Shown here piece after piece: positions 8,785 to 16,716 of a stretch of 64,000 bases of DNA. This DNA is from Bacteroidota bacterium (GTDB lineage Bacteria > Bacteroidota > Bacteroidia > Chitinophagales > Chitinophagaceae), in contig JAFDXK010000001.1 of NCBI GenBank assembly GCA_018267965.1, forward strand, positions 682,001 through 746,000, given 5' to 3'. Below the pieces are notes generated by a model, which had not been told where the DNA came from, did no database searches, and saw nothing but the letters and a program-made list of their open reading frames with translations. The number at the start of each line of letters is the position of its first letter. Position 1 is the first letter of the stretch. The position numbers and the translations under genes are program-made.

Positions 8785-9396
8785 ATGAAAAGTGTAAAAA
8801 TTGAAGGCCAAAGCAGAAGCGAACACGGTAAAACAGTTACACGCCGTCTTCGTTCTGAAGGACAAGTACCATGCGTAATCTACGGTGGTAAGGAAACAAT
8901 CCATTTCAGTGCACCAATTATGTCATTCCGCCCGTTGGTTTATACGCCGGAATTCCAATTGGCTGAAATCAGTGTAAATGGTAAATCATACACTACTATC
9001 GTGAAAGATTTACAGTTTGACGTGTTAACAGACGAATTATCTCACGTAGACTTTTTGGAACTCGTTGATGACAAAAAAGTTATCGCGAATCTTCCATTGA
9101 AGTTTGTAGGACAGCCTGAAGGTGTAAAGGCGGGTGGTCGTTTGGAAATTAAAGTAAAGAACCTGAAAGTTCGTACTTATCCTAAGCACCTGAAAGAGAA
9201 CATCGAGGTAAACATTGAAAAATTGCAATTGCACGGTAATATCAGGGTGCAAGACGTTCAAGCTCCTGAAATGGAGATTATGAACTCGCCACGTATCCCT
9301 GTTGCTTCAGTTGTTACGACTCGTGCTCTGAAACAAGCTGAAACTGAAGAAGCAAAAGCAGCAGCTAAACCTGCAGCAGCAGCTCCTAAGAAATAA
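8785..9396 (+). CDS. rplY: Large ribosomal subunit protein bL25 (CTC form)
   Basis: Binds 5S rRNA in the large subunit. The 203-residue protein is the two-domain TL5/CTC form: an N-terminal L25 domain (KSVKIEGQSRSEHGKTVTRR, RSEGQVPCVIYGG) and a C-terminal beta domain (about 95-185), ending in an Ala/Lys-rich tail (EEAKAAAKPAAAAPKK). I use the ATG at 8785 because family proteins begin at this point; an upstream in-frame ATG at 8743 would add 14 unrelated residues. A strong shared terminator follows. Confidence 0.95.
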   Translation: MKSVKIEGQSRSEHGKTVTRRLRSEGQVPCVIYGGKETIHFSAPIMSFRPLVYTPEFQLAEISVNGKSYTTIVKDLQFDVLTDELSHVDFLELVDDKKVIANLPLKFVGQPEGVKAGGRLEIKVKNLKVRTYPKHLKENIEVNIEKLQLHGNIRVQDVQAPEMEIMNSPRIPVASVVTTRALKQAETEEAKAAAKPAAAAPKK

Positions 9397-9415
9397 GATT
9401 AATGTTCTTTAAATA

Positions 9416-9441
9416 AAAATCCCGCCAATCGGCGGGATTTT
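9416..9441. terminator. Shared terminator of two convergent genes
   Basis: Stem AATCCCGCC/GGCGGGATT (9418-9426, 9431-9439), loop AATC, with T-rich tracts on both strands. It serves rplY and the convergent secreted FG-GAP gene. Confidence 0.85.
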
Positions 9442-9463
9442 TTATGTTGTTTATTATTTGATG

Positions 9464-11731
9464 TTATTTGATAATTGTAACCGGAGCTACAGATTTATTA
9501 CCACCTGATTGTACGATACAGTAATACACGCCAGGTGTAATACCGGAAGCATCAATTTTCACTTGGGTGTTAGTGCCTGTTACTGTCGATTCATATAGTT
9601 TTTGCCCTGTTACTGATATGAGGCTCACATGTACATCTCCATCATTGAAATTTCCTTTCCATTCTACATTGATAACATCTTTAGCAGGGTTAGGATATAC
9701 AGTGATATTATTATTGCCTGCGAATACATTTTTTACCTCAACGTTGAATATCTGCTTGTAAAGGAAGATACCACCTGATGTGTTGCCAATAGCCATTTCA
9801 TAAAAACCATCGCCATTCAAGTCAGCAACAAAAGGCCTTGGCCTGTCACCTGTATTTATCAGGTTATAGTTTGAATCCAGCCTGTTATAATGCAAGGTAG
9901 GGTTGTGTGCAGATATGCCATCAAAACGGTAAATAGCACCATTTTTAGTACCTAATAATAAATAGTCTTTACCTGTGTTATCAATTCTGCCGATGAAAGG
10001 AGCAGTGTACATAAAGAAATTACCTCCTTCATCAATAGATATACCACCTAATGTGTCAGTTACTTTGTTCAATGTTACCGAACCGCTTGTCGGAGTTACG
10101 TTTTTGTAGTAGAATAGCTTACCATACATACTGCCGGAAACTAAATCCTTTCTGCCATCGCTATCAATGTCATAAATGAAAGGAGTAGCATAATCACCTA
10201 CGTCCAGAGTACCATATTGGTCATTAAGTGTCAGTTGCATTTGCCATACAGGTTGGATGGTAGCCGAACCCGCATTGTTCTTAAAGAAGGTCATGTTGCC
10301 ATCATTTCGTCCGATTACCATATCGTCTTTGCCATCGTTATCAAGGTCACCAAAAGCTAATGATATACCATTAAAGTTATAGGAGCTAAGGTTCATAAAA
10401 TCTTTAGTCTGTAGCTCGAATATTGGTGTCGATGTACTGCTGGCTGCAGTATTCATGTAATAGGCGACCTTAGATTTTAGTGTGCCGGTTGCAGGCACAT
10501 AATAACCGTCAGAGCCAACAAACATGTCAAGTTTGCCATCCTTATTATAATCGTAAAACACAGGAGATGCAGCTGTTCCTACATCTATCATATTATCTAT
10601 GAATAGAGTATCGGTTTTGTATTGAAAACTTGGTGAACTGTTTGTTCCCATGTTTTTATAAAATTGAATTCCATTATAGTTTTCTGCAATGCTGGCAAAA
10701 GGTGCAAACGCCAGGTCCTTCTTGCCATCATTGTCAAGGTCTAACCAATATGCAGCAGGGAACGTATTAATTTTCATGGGACTACCTGCTACAGACCACA
10801 TGGTATCCTGTGCGATGATGGTGTCTTTTCCGTAAATGTTTTTGCCGTTTATCAGCAATTGTATATCTGTAAAATTGCTGTTACCGTTAAACATATCATA
10901 ATCGCCATCCCCGTCAATATCAACAGTTGTAAAAGTATTACTACCGTGTGTGGTTTTAGTGGTTTTACATGTAACGCCTGCAGACTGGCAAGTGGAAACA
11001 GCTAATTGCCACAGCCTGCCAATACTGGTTTGAAACATGCCACCCCAACAGCCGTTTTTCAAGCAAATCTTGATGCTATCTGTTGGAAGCCCATCTTCAT
11101 GTTGGCAGCCGCGATAGAAACTAATAAATGCCTGATTAATATCCATGCCAAAAAAATCAAGGTCTCCGTCACCATCTATATCAACTACAGCCGGCAAATC
11201 GCCGTTAGGTGTGTATGCATTTACCCAACCTGAGCCTCCTGTATAATAATACAGGCCTCCGTTTTTCCCGTTGAAATTCGTATTGTCAAATGCTAATCTG
11301 CCGCCGCTCACACGGCCTTTATAAACTGCGTAACTTGAGTATCCATAATGTACAATATCTTCAATACCGTCTCCATTATAGTCAATCAGTTTACAATATC
11401 CATATACCGGAGGAAAGTTTTGCTGAAACTCGGGATGATAAACATACTTAGGTGAACCAGGTGTTGGGCTTTCATTGATCATGGTACGTGGCCCGGCATT
11501 TTTATCAAATATTACCAGGTCTTTTATGCCATCACGATTTAAATCAGCCATTGCTAGTTGAGGGCTGTTAGCACCGCCGCACCATGCCATGGTTTGCTGC
11601 ACACCATTAGCAATAACTACTGGTTGTGGTTGATAATAGGGTACGTAAATCTGTCCGGGTGCCAACTGGGCATTTGCAGTTGACGATAGCATAGCAGACG
11701 TAGCTAATAGAGTAAGGATTCTTAGTTTCAT
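9464..11731 (-). CDS. Secreted FG-GAP/VCBS-repeat protein with T9SS sorting tail
   Basis: A 755-residue exported protein. Signal peptide at residues 1-21 (ending STANAQ). The body carries about nine calcium-binding-like FG-GAP/VCBS motifs of the form DxNxDGxxDL, for example DLNRDGIKDLVIFD, DIDGDGDLDFFGMD, DLDNDGKDDMVIGR and DLNGDGFYEMAIGN, which suggest an integrin-like beta-propeller. The last roughly 80 residues are a type A T9SS C-terminal domain: ITVYPNPAKDVINVEW, GQKLYES, and GVYYCIVQSGG. It is therefore expected to cross the outer membrane through T9SS and be attached or released. The ligand or substrate is not evident. A Cys pair region near the middle (VSTCQSAGVTCK) interrupts the propeller pattern. 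Confidence 0.88.
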   Translation of the reverse strand: MKLRILTLLATSAMLSSTANAQLAPGQIYVPYYQPQPVVIANGVQQTMAWCGGANSPQLAMADLNRDGIKDLVIFDKNAGPRTMINESPTPGSPKYVYHPEFQQNFPPVYGYCKLIDYNGDGIEDIVHYGYSSYAVYKGRVSGGRLAFDNTNFNGKNGGLYYYTGGSGWVNAYTPNGDLPAVVDIDGDGDLDFFGMDINQAFISFYRGCQHEDGLPTDSIKICLKNGCWGGMFQTSIGRLWQLAVSTCQSAGVTCKTTKTTHGSNTFTTVDIDGDGDYDMFNGNSNFTDIQLLINGKNIYGKDTIIAQDTMWSVAGSPMKINTFPAAYWLDLDNDGKKDLAFAPFASIAENYNGIQFYKNMGTNSSPSFQYKTDTLFIDNMIDVGTAASPVFYDYNKDGKLDMFVGSDGYYVPATGTLKSKVAYYMNTAASSTSTPIFELQTKDFMNLSSYNFNGISLAFGDLDNDGKDDMVIGRNDGNMTFFKNNAGSATIQPVWQMQLTLNDQYGTLDVGDYATPFIYDIDSDGRKDLVSGSMYGKLFYYKNVTPTSGSVTLNKVTDTLGGISIDEGGNFFMYTAPFIGRIDNTGKDYLLLGTKNGAIYRFDGISAHNPTLHYNRLDSNYNLINTGDRPRPFVADLNGDGFYEMAIGNTSGGIFLYKQIFNVEVKNVFAGNNNITVYPNPAKDVINVEWKGNFNDGDVHVSLISVTGQKLYESTVTGTNTQVKIDASGITPGVYYCIVQSGGNKSVAPVTIIK

Positions 11732-11814
11732 ACTGTTTATATGAGTAAATGTTTAATTAAAGTTAAGGAATAAGGTGCATTTTAAAAACGACTAATATTT
11801 ATTTACTCAATGAT

Positions 11815-12636
11815 TTAAGACATGTTATATTTCTTTAACGGTGAGTTAGATTCCCTTAAAAAATGATTAAAAACCAATTTGTCAGCCAACCCGGGTAAAA
11901 GTTTGTTAAGTAGTACTGTCAATTTTCCTTGTGATGTCATCACAATGGTGCGTTTTCGTTTCTCTATTCCGTCTATAGTAATGCGAGCACATTCTTCGGC
12001 AGTCATCAATTTATCTTCAGATAGGGGAGTTTCGCCCTGTGCATTTCCATCAGCGCTTCTTGCTACGTTTCTGATATTGCTTGATGTGAAGCCCGGGCAT
12101 ACCCACATCACGTGGGCACCGGTTTTTAGTAGTTCGGTTCTAAGTCCTTCCATAAACCCTTGCAGGGCAAATTTTGATGCTGAATAACCTGTTCTTGCCG
12201 GGAGTCCTCTAAATCCGGCTATTGATGAAATGCTTGCAATAACACCTTTGTGTTCCCGTATTGAAGTGATAGCGTATTTTGTACAAAATACTGATCCCCA
12301 GAAATTTATATCCATCAGCTCCTTTATTACTTTAATGTCAGCATCTTCAAATAATGCACGCATACTGATACCTGCGTTATTAATTAACACGTCAATATGG
12401 TTGAACTTGCTTAAGGTTGTGTTTATAAATAGCTCACAATCAGTCTCTTTACTTACATCTACTTGGTGGTATAGTACATTATCGCTTTGAATAGCTATAG
12501 CTTCTTTTAATTTGTCGAGATTGCGGGCGCAAACCGATATTTTTGCACCACGGTTATAAGCTTCTATTGCCAGTGCCCTTCCAATTCCGGATGATGCACC
12601 TGTAATGACAACTATTTTATCTTTTAGAGAATACAT
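11815..12636 (-). CDS. Short-chain dehydrogenase/reductase (SDR)
   Basis: A 273-residue classical SDR. Nucleotide motif TGASSGIGRALA near residue 12, NNAG at about 86, and the catalytic Ser-Tyr-Lys set in SISSIAGFRGLPARTGYSASKFA. The C-terminal extension (about 220-273, with a hydrophobic/basic stretch TVLLNKLLPGLADKLVFNHFL) resembles membrane-leaning DHRS7-like SDRs. Substrate unknown. It stands alone on the minus strand, back to back with purE; a TAACTTTA box upstream on the minus strand resembles the -7 element. Confidence 0.88.
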   Translation of the reverse strand: MYSLKDKIVVITGASSGIGRALAIEAYNRGAKISVCARNLDKLKEAIAIQSDNVLYHQVDVSKETDCELFINTTLSKFNHIDVLINNAGISMRALFEDADIKVIKELMDINFWGSVFCTKYAITSIREHKGVIASISSIAGFRGLPARTGYSASKFALQGFMEGLRTELLKTGAHVMWVCPGFTSSNIRNVARSADGNAQGETPLSEDKLMTAEECARITIDGIEKRKRTIVMTSQGKLTVLLNKLLPGLADKLVFNHFLRESNSPLKKYNMS

Positions 12637-12794
12637 TTATTCTTGATTAGAAATTGTAAAGTTAATAGTTAGAACTTTTTAGTGTTTACAGGCATTCTAT
12701 TATCAGGAAAAAGATATGCACAACGGTTGATAAAGCTGTAGCTGTAATAGGTATATTATTTCTAATTTTCAAAAAACATGTACCACATCTGATT

Positions 12795-13256
12795 ATGGGT
12801 ATGAAAGTAATGATTATTATGGGTTCGGCTTCGGATGAGGCTGTAATGAGCGAATGCCAAAAATGGCTCAATTGGTTTGGTATTGAAAACAATATGATTG
12901 TAGCATCTGCGCATCGCAACCCGGATAAAGTAAGGGAACTGATGGTGACTGCACAGGCTAACGGTTATGGTGCAATAGTTGCAGCGGCGGGTATGGCGGC
13001 TGCACTACCTGGCGTATGTGCTGCATACACATCATTGCCTGTTTTAGGGGTGCCATTGGATGGCGGCCTTCCCGGCGGAATAGACTCTTTATATAGCATC
13101 GTGCAAATGCCTGCAGGATTACCGGTTGGTACATTAGCAGTAGGCAAGGCAGGAGCCCGAAACGCGGCTGTATTAGCGGCGCGTATCTTCGCCCTCAGCG
13201 ATAAAGGAATAGCTGAGCGCCTGGAAGCTTTTAAGCAAAACGAGTACAAAATTTGA
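12795..13256 (+). CDS. purE: 5-(carboxyamino)imidazole ribonucleotide mutase PurE
   Basis: Purine synthesis: moves the carboxyl group of N5-CAIR to give CAIR. 153 residues, with the loop GSASDEAVM, the SAHRNPD motif carrying the catalytic histidine, and LYSIVQMPAGLPVGTLAVGKAG. In E. coli-type enzymes the next glycine loop reads GGAAHLPG; here it is GMAAALPG, so the second histidine is replaced by alanine, a form I associate with Bacteroidota PurE. No purK is adjacent. An alternative ATG two codons in (12801) is possible. Confidence 0.92.
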   Translation: MGMKVMIIMGSASDEAVMSECQKWLNWFGIENNMIVASAHRNPDKVRELMVTAQANGYGAIVAAAGMAAALPGVCAAYTSLPVLGVPLDGGLPGGIDSLYSIVQMPAGLPVGTLAVGKAGARNAAVLAARIFALSDKGIAERLEAFKQNEYKI

Positions 13257-13326
13257 CCTTGATTTAACACGGATGCATTGTCCGTAACGCTACTTTTATC
13301 CTACGTACAAAAAAACCAGAAGCACT

Positions 13327-14343
13327 TTGACTGAAGCGATTATTAATTTAGACACAGTTAACCCGATCGAGTTTTTTGGTGTTAACAATAGCAAATTCGA
13401 TATTCTTAAACGCAAATTTCCATTACTAAAAATTCTTTCAAGAGGCACACAAATTAAATTATCAGGACAAGCTACTGAAGTGGCCAATGCCCAAGGGCGT
13501 ATCGGCCAGCTTATAAAATACCTGGAACGCAACGGCCATTTGTCTGAAAATTATTTTGCAGAAATACTAGGGGATGATGAAATAGCAGATACATCTACCG
13601 AAGATTCAGTAAATAATGACATCCTTGTATTTGGCCCTAATGGTAAAGTAATTCGTGCCAAAACACAGAACCAAAAACTGATGGCTACTGTGTCTGATAA
13701 AAACGATATCATTTTTGCCGTAGGTCCTGCAGGTACGGGTAAAACATATACCGCAGTAGCTTTGGCAGTACGTGCGCTGAAAAATAAAGCGGTTCGTAAA
13801 ATTATTCTTACCCGTCCCGCTGTAGAAGCCGGCGAGAGCCTGGGTTTTTTACCCGGAGACCTGAAGGAAAAAATAGACCCGTATTTGCGCCCACTATATG
13901 ATGCGCTCGATGATATGATACCATCGGATAAGTTGAATTATTACATGGCTAATCGAATCATTGAAATTGCACCGTTGGCGTACATGCGCGGACGAACATT
14001 AGATAACGCATTCATTATATTGGATGAAGCGCAAAACTCTACCGATTTGCAATTGAAAATGTTCCTGACACGTATTGGTGCTAATGCAAAAGCTATTATT
14101 ACGGGTGACCTGACACAGGTGGATTTACCCAAAAATCAAAAAAGTGGTTTGCTGAAAGCAACACGTATATTACAAGGTATAGAGGGTATTGCACACATCA
14201 AACTGGATGAAGCTGATGTAGTGCGTCACCGACTGGTAAAGCATATCATTCGTGCGTATGATACTGAGCAAGAACGTGAAGAGCAAAAAGAAGAAGAAAA
14301 CAGGGAACAATACAGAAACCTGAAAAGAGGAGACCACAATTAG
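13327..14343 (+). CDS. PhoH family ATPase
   Basis: A 338-residue cytosolic PhoH-like P-loop protein; the family is linked to RNA metabolism and phosphate or stress responses, without a settled reaction. An N-terminal KH-like part (about 15-80) precedes Walker A GPAGTGKT (133-140), the TRPAVEAGESLGFLPGD block, YMRGRTLDNAFIILDEAQN carrying Walker B, and ITGDLTQVDLP. The C-terminus is a highly charged Glu/Lys/Arg helix (EQEREEQKEEENREQ). Translation starts at TTG (TEAIINLDTVNPIEFFGVNN agrees with relatives). A perfect palindromic terminator begins at the base after its stop codon. Confidence 0.93.
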   Translation: MTEAIINLDTVNPIEFFGVNNSKFDILKRKFPLLKILSRGTQIKLSGQATEVANAQGRIGQLIKYLERNGHLSENYFAEILGDDEIADTSTEDSVNNDILVFGPNGKVIRAKTQNQKLMATVSDKNDIIFAVGPAGTGKTYTAVALAVRALKNKAVRKIILTRPAVEAGESLGFLPGDLKEKIDPYLRPLYDALDDMIPSDKLNYYMANRIIEIAPLAYMRGRTLDNAFIILDEAQNSTDLQLKMFLTRIGANAKAIITGDLTQVDLPKNQKSGLLKATRILQGIEGIAHIKLDEADVVRHRLVKHIIRAYDTEQEREEQKEEENREQYRNLKRGDHN

Positions 14344-14389
14344 TTATAAAAGAATAAAGCCGCAATATTGCGGCTTTATTCTTTTATAA
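14344..14389. terminator. 46-bp perfect palindrome, bidirectional terminator
   Basis: Left arm 14344-14366 is the exact reverse complement of right arm 14367-14389, with no loop bases. The GC core GCCGC/GCGGC is flanked by A- and T-rich sequence, so both the phoH-like gene (plus) and the lipoprotein gene (minus) end on it. Confidence 0.85.
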
Positions 14390-14401
14390 TGATGTTGACT
14401 A

Positions 14402-14863
14402 TTATGGTGTGATATAAATAGGAGGCGTTTGAATAGTATCGCTAACATGTCCTGCCTTGTCTTTAACACATATCTTGTACTTCAGGGTATCTCCGTTTGG
14501 ATGATCAGGGCGCATGTTTAAAAACTTAACTGCGTCTAATTTTATTACACAAGTTGCGGAAATGCCAATTTCAGGGTTGTACGAGTCTGAAGGAATATCC
14601 GGCAAATTTAATTGCCATGGTTGGCTGCTTCTGCTGTCAATCAGGTAAATATCACGGTCACTTAATCCAACTCCTAAGTCACCATCACCATCTGTTATAT
14701 CAAAACTAATGAAAACAGTATCTTTGACAGACTTGTCTTGCACTGTGTTAGGTGTCAGGCTATTGAATTCCAGAAACGGTACAACGCCCCGATGAGTTTT
14801 TCTTTTGCAGGCAACTGCACAAACTGTAACAACAACAGCCAATAAAATGAGTTTGGTCTTCAT
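14402..14863 (-). CDS. Putative lipoprotein with DGDGDLG motif
   Basis: A 153-residue exported protein. The N-terminal hydrophobic segment ends in a lipobox, AVAC, with Cys at residue 19, followed by KRK, so it is probably lipidated. The mature part contains SFDITDGDGDLGVG, a motif frequent in Bacteroidota lipoproteins with a calcium-loop look, and a C-terminal stretch (KYKICVKDKAGHVSDT) like the last strands of an Ig-type fold. Function unknown. I chose the ATG at 14863 because the -7 box at 14870-14877 overlaps the alternative ATG at 14872. Confidence 0.75.
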   Translation of the reverse strand: MKTKLILLAVVVTVCAVACKRKTHRGVVPFLEFNSLTPNTVQDKSVKDTVFISFDITDGDGDLGVGLSDRDIYLIDSRSSQPWQLNLPDIPSDSYNPEIGISATCVIKLDAVKFLNMRPDHPNGDTLKYKICVKDKAGHVSDTIQTPPIYITP

Positions 14864-14869
14864 ATCTAT

Positions 14870-14899
14870 CAAAGTTATACAAAACCCTTATTATACAAA
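14870..14899 (-). promoter_or_regulatory. Promoter of the DGDGDLG lipoprotein gene
   Basis: On the minus strand TTTG (14899-14896), 18 bases, TAACTTTG (14877-14870), only 6 bases before the ATG, so the message should be almost leaderless. Confidence 0.6.
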
Positions 14900-14905
14900 A
14901 TAGCT

Positions 14906-15880
14906 ATGATTAAACAGGGGTTAAATGACAATAAGTCGTTAATAAGCTTTGAGGAAAGGGCTATAACGCTGTTTAAAAAGCAATATTCAGAAAATGCGGT
15001 TTACCGGGATTTTGTAAATGCATTGGGCATTGATGCTGGTAATGTGACTACTTTGGAGAACATTCCCTTTTTACCCGTATCTTTTTTTAAGACACATCAT
15101 GTTGTTACCGGAAATGAGCAGCCCAAATTGATTTTTGAAAGTAGTGCTACTACAGGCGAAGTTACCAGCAAACACTATGTGATTGATGAAAATGTGTACA
15201 TCAATTCATTACTAGCGGGGTTCGAACAATTTTACGGGCCTCCTTCTCAATATGCCATACTGGCTTTATTGCCATCGTACCTGGAACGTAAAAATGCATC
15301 CCTGGTGCACATGGCTAAGGTGCTGATGCAATATAGCGGGCATCCCGACAATGGTTTTTACCTCGATGAATGGGGTAAACTTGCTGCAACTATTCAGAAA
15401 CTGGAATCTCAACAACAGCCAGCCATATTATTAGGTGTCACCTTTGCGTTGCTCGATTTTGCAGATAAGCATCCTATGCATTTAAAATGCACTATTGTAA
15501 TGGAAACAGGTGGAATGAAAGGACGGAAAGAAGAAATGACAAGGACAGAGGTGCATGATTTGTTGAAAAAGCAATGGGGACTTAAAGCTATTCATTCAGA
15601 ATATGGCATGACAGAATTATTATCACAGGCTTATGCCAAAGCCGAGGGTATATTCTATCCTTCAGATACTATGAAAGTGCTTATAAGAGATATGAATGAC
15701 CCTTTGGAAATAAAACAACTAGGTAGCGGGCTTATCAATATTATTGACCTTGCTAATATAAATTCATGTGCCTTTATTGCAACCGATGATATTGGCAACA
15801 TTATGCCTGACGGTGGTTTTGAGGTATTAGGACGTGCCGACCATTCCGCATTGCGTGGCTGCAGTCTGATGACAGCATAA
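14906..15880 (+). CDS. LuxE-like acyl-protein synthetase family enzyme
   Basis: A 324-residue protein of the LuxE/acyl-activating family, which adenylates a fatty or other carboxylic acid and passes it to a protein thiol or other acceptor. The adenylation core is visible: FESSATTGEVTSKHYV (P-loop of ANL enzymes, about 89-104), METGGMKGRKEEM, HSEYGMTELLSQAY (the YGxTE motif) and IATDDIGNI with the conserved Asp. No luciferase or reductase genes (luxC, luxD) are nearby, so bioluminescence is not suggested; related enzymes occur in Bacteroidota without a known role. Divergent from a lipoprotein gene; the tRNA-Leu promoter starts 7 bases after its stop codon. Confidence 0.8.
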   Translation: MIKQGLNDNKSLISFEERAITLFKKQYSENAVYRDFVNALGIDAGNVTTLENIPFLPVSFFKTHHVVTGNEQPKLIFESSATTGEVTSKHYVIDENVYINSLLAGFEQFYGPPSQYAILALLPSYLERKNASLVHMAKVLMQYSGHPDNGFYLDEWGKLAATIQKLESQQQPAILLGVTFALLDFADKHPMHLKCTIVMETGGMKGRKEEMTRTEVHDLLKKQWGLKAIHSEYGMTELLSQAYAKAEGIFYPSDTMKVLIRDMNDPLEIKQLGSGLINIIDLANINSCAFIATDDIGNIMPDGGFEVLGRADHSALRGCSLMTA

Positions 15881-15886
15881 AATAGG

Positions 15887-15917
15887 TTTGTTAGTTTTAT
15901 AAAGCTGGTTATCTTTG
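15887..15917 (+). promoter_or_regulatory. Promoter of tRNA-Leu
   Basis: TTTG (15887-15890), exactly 19 bases, then TATCTTTG (15910-15917): a full match to the Bacteroidota sigma-A consensus, 23 bases before the tRNA. Confidence 0.85.
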
Positions 15918-15939
15918 CAGCCCTGAAACAGTAAAACCT

Positions 15940-16026
15940 GCCCAGGTGGCGAAATTGGTAGACGCACTGTGTTCAGGTCGCAGCGCTCGCAAGGGTGTGA
16001 TGGTTCGAATCCATTCCTGGGCACCA
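15940..16026 (+). tRNA. tRNA-Leu (anticodon CAG)
   Basis: Acceptor stem GCCCAGG (15940-15946) pairs with CCTGGGC (16016-16022); discriminator A and an encoded CCA follow. The anticodon loop TTCAGGT, closed by CTGTG/CGCAG, gives CAG, which reads CUG. A long variable arm (CGCTCG-CAA-GGGTG region) and the TTCGAAT T-loop confirm a class II leucine tRNA. Confidence 0.97.
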
Positions 16027-16062
16027 AAAATAAAACCCGCTATAAAAGCGGGTTTTATTTTT
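16026..16062. terminator. Terminator shared by tRNA-Leu and a small minus-strand gene
   Basis: A 15-bp perfect stem (16026-16040 with 16048-16062), core CCCGC/GCGGG, flanked by A- and T-runs so that it can stop transcription in both directions. Confidence 0.85.
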
Positions 16063-16070
16063 ATAGTCAT

Positions 16071-16223
16071 TTAACTTCCTCTTGTTCCGCCCGTCTTAAT
16101 AGGGCGTTTGGCTACATTAGCGCTTTTGCCGGGCTTGATAAATGATTTGGTAGTAGCAGTATTGCCTTTAGCATTTTTGGCTCCTTTTTTGCCGTTATTT
16201 TTATTGCCGTTGAGTAGAGACAT
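16071..16223 (-). CDS. Small basic protein (50 residues), unrecognised
   Basis: An open frame of 50 codons. The product starts MSLLNGNKNNGKKGAKNAKG and ends KRPIKTGGTRGS; it is rich in Lys, Asn, Gly and Thr, strongly basic, without Cys, Trp or acidic residues, so it may bind nucleic acid. That it is a gene is supported by a perfect -7 box (TATATTTG, minus, 16251-16244) 20 bases before the ATG, a terminator starting 8 bases after its stop, and codon choices that keep a clean basic peptide. I recall no named family. Its opposite neighbours are tRNA-Leu and a secreted-protein operon; neither suggests a function. Confidence 0.6.
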   Translation of the reverse strand: MSLLNGNKNNGKKGAKNAKGNTATTKSFIKPGKSANVAKRPIKTGGTRGS

Positions 16224-16243
16224 AATTTTATAGTTTATACAGA

Positions 16244-16251
16244 CAAATATA
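16244..16251 (-). promoter_or_regulatory. -7 promoter box of the 50-residue protein gene
   Basis: TATATTTG on the minus strand, matching TAnnTTTG; no TTTG at the usual distance upstream. Confidence 0.5.
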
Positions 16252-16304
16252 CAGAACCACGGGCAATAGCTTAATCAAATAATAATCGGTATTTTAGAGT
16301 AGTT

Positions 16305-16700
16305 ATGTTAAAAGTTTTGGCTGTTCTGATTATTATGTTGGGTAAGGGGATTGCAGTAAATGCGCAGCAACCGTCATCCTGCGATATCGAAGGCAAGATT
16401 CTGAGCATAATAAAGGAATGCCCGAAAGATAAACAACGTCTGTGTGCCAAGCACCCCTGTATGGCAAAAGTGAAAGTATTGCAACTATCTAATTGTGGAA
16501 GCGGGATGACAGATGTGACAGGTGATACCATAGTATTGCATTTTACGTACACGCTCGATAATACAAAAAAAATCTTCCCACAAATGAAAATCGTTTACCC
16601 TGGTCTTAAAAAAGGAAATGTTTTTACAGGCAGGGTAGAACAACGCGTTCTGCCAGGTAATAAAGTAGAGTGGGTGATTAATGATTATCATTTAAAATAA
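16305..16700 (+). CDS. Small secreted protein, unrecognised
   Basis: A 131-residue protein with a signal peptide (about residues 1-20, ending AVNAQ). The mature part has six cysteines (in SCDIEGK, KECPKD, RLCAKHPCMAKV and SNCG), suggesting disulfides or a metal site, followed by a beta-rich half (TIVLHFTYTL, MKIVYPGLKKGNVFTGRVEQ). I recognise no family. It lies 16 bases before the large BNR-repeat protein on the same strand and is likely the first gene of a three-gene exported-protein operon. Confidence 0.65.
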   Translation: MLKVLAVLIIMLGKGIAVNAQQPSSCDIEGKILSIIKECPKDKQRLCAKHPCMAKVKVLQLSNCGSGMTDVTGDTIVLHFTYTLDNTKKIFPQMKIVYPGLKKGNVFTGRVEQRVLPGNKVEWVINDYHLK

Positions 16701-16716
16701 TTTTAAAATTCTTGTT

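Noticed and set aside
14906-15880. Bioluminescence-related gene
   Set aside because: Only the LuxE-like activation domain is present, with no luciferase or reductase genes nearby.
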